From Bacteroidota bacterium (GTDB taxonomy: Bacteria; Bacteroidota; Bacteroidia; Flavobacteriales; Crocinitomicaceae), in contig JAKQEZ010000079.1 in the NCBI GenBank assembly GCA_029558435.1, positions 1-14,236 on the forward strand: 14,236 nt of DNA. The letters are read 5' to 3'. The translations under genes and the position numbers were made by a program. This document shows, in pieces, positions 13,883-14,236 of this stretch. Below the pieces are notes generated by a model, which saw nothing but the letters and a program-made list of their open reading frames with translations, was not told where the DNA came from and searched no databases. The first letter of the stretch is position 1, and each line of letters starts with the position of its first letter.

Positions 13883-14046
13883 TATTCTAAAAAATAAGCA
13901 ATCGATTTAACTAAAAAAATATAACTCACTAAAAAGCCATAAAACGTGTATTGCCAACGGTTATACCCTTTTTTCTCAAGTAAATAACCATTCAACAAAC
14001 CGATTAACAAAGCTGGTAAAACCGCTAAAAGTAAAGGATTTTTCAT
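13882..14046 (-). CDS. Small (54-residue) double-pass membrane protein, coupled to the EI24 gene
   Basis: ATG at 14046 to TAA at 13882-13884 encodes 54 residues. Two hydrophobic segments, LLLAVLPALLIGLLNGYLL at 5-23 and the stretch near 34-52 (TFYGFLVSYIFLVKSIAYFL), flank a charged turn EKKGYNRW. Its stop overlaps the EI24 start by one base (TAATG), so translation is coupled. A -7 box TAATTTTG (minus strand 14069-14076) sits 22 nt upstream. I do not recognise a named family. The overlap, promoter and membrane layout together support a real gene although it is very short. It may be an accessory subunit of the EI24 protein, which is inference. Confidence 0.75.
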   Translation of the reverse strand: MKNPLLLAVLPALLIGLLNGYLLEKKGYNRWQYTFYGFLVSYIFLVKSIAYFLE

Positions 14047-14068
14047 CCAAAAAAACTAATTTTATAAC

Positions 14069-14076
14069 CAAAATTA
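14069..14076 (-). promoter_or_regulatory. Probable -7 box (TAATTTTG) of the 54-residue protein / EI24 operon
   Basis: TAATTTTG on the minus strand matches TAnnTTTG and ends 22 nt before the start at 14046. A -33 element at the proper distance is not clear. Confidence 0.45.
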
Positions 14077-14156
14077 AACGAATCAACCATTAAATTAGTA
14101 AGTTCAATTAGTAAATGCGACAAATGGTCATGAAATAATTAAATTTTTCAAATGAA

Positions 14157-14171
14157 AGGGCATAAAGCCCT
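14157..14171. other. Small hairpin AGGGC-ATAAA-GCCCT
   Basis: A 5-bp perfect stem (AGGGC / GCCCT) with a 5-base loop. On the minus strand it lies just after a possible stop codon (14173-14175) of a frame open to the right edge and is followed by a T-poor TTCATTTG, so it could be a weak terminator of an upstream minus gene. It could equally be a chance hairpin. Confidence 0.25.
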
Positions 14172-14236
14172 CTCACCTGAATGGTAAAAAATTCATTATT
14201 TTGTGTCCTCGACCAAAAGTTGCAAAATTATGAGTC

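Noticed and set aside
1..14236. CRISPR array, tRNA or rRNA genes, insertion sequences, integron or prophage signatures
   Set aside because: No regularly spaced repeats, no recognisable RNA gene, and no transposase or integrase frame was found on either strand.

Overview
The window is AT-rich chromosomal DNA from a Bacteroidota member, most likely Flavobacteriaceae. The reasons are the Bacteroidota-type -7 promoter box TAnnTTTG upstream of several genes, A-rich start regions without a clear Shine-Dalgarno, and the gene content: a class B1 metallo-beta-lactamase, a Tat-exported glycosylasparaginase resembling the Elizabethkingia/Flavobacterium enzyme, and a DedA-TerC pair. No rRNA, tRNA, CRISPR array, insertion sequence or phage gene is visible. 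The genus is not determined.

Layout. (1) 1-616, minus: N-terminal part of a type I restriction-modification methyltransferase (HsdM) that runs off the left edge. (2) 617-1029: the only gene-free stretch over 300 bases. It is rich in dyad-symmetric sites, including a 17-bp palindrome close to the Fur 7-1-7 box and a tandem 20-bp-period repeat. (3) 1030-2700, plus: an AraC-type regulator and an NAD(P)-binding Rossmann protein, closed by a hairpin terminator. (4) 2765-4360, minus: a hipB-hipA toxin-antitoxin pair with a striking nested inverted-repeat operator around its -7 box. (5) 4548-6251, plus: a tight three-gene run (membrane-anchored VOC protein, six-helix membrane protein, DUF1697 protein), then an AEC-family transporter. 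(6) 7301-9449, plus: a secreted alpha/beta hydrolase followed after 10 nt by a secreted class B1 metallo-beta-lactamase with all zinc ligands. (7) 9534-11432, plus: a small zinc-ribbon protein, a DedA-family protein and a TerC/Alx-family protein. (8) 11534-12541, plus: a Tat-exported glycosylasparaginase; 12619-13098, plus: a secreted protein of unknown function. (9) 13122-13160: hairpin terminator between convergent genes, then on the minus strand an EI24/CysZ-like membrane protein preceded by, and overlapping, a 54-residue membrane protein gene. The last 190 bases hold their probable promoter and possibly the edge of another gene.

How it fits together. Most of the region is envelope and periplasm biology: exported enzymes (hydrolase, beta-lactamase, asparaginase), inner-membrane transporters (AEC, DedA, TerC, EI24-like) and small secreted or anchored proteins. 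The left end holds the accessory modules (restriction-modification, AraC-reductase pair, hipBA). Several starts were moved downstream of the longest open frame, because the upstream extension begins at TTG or breaks a signal peptide or Rossmann start: 1996, 5083, 8709, 9534, 11534 and 12619. No wholly new multi-gene system is evident. The best leads are the hydrolase-beta-lactamase operon, the hipBA operator architecture, the operator-like repeats between hsdM and the AraC gene, and the coupled 54-residue membrane protein.
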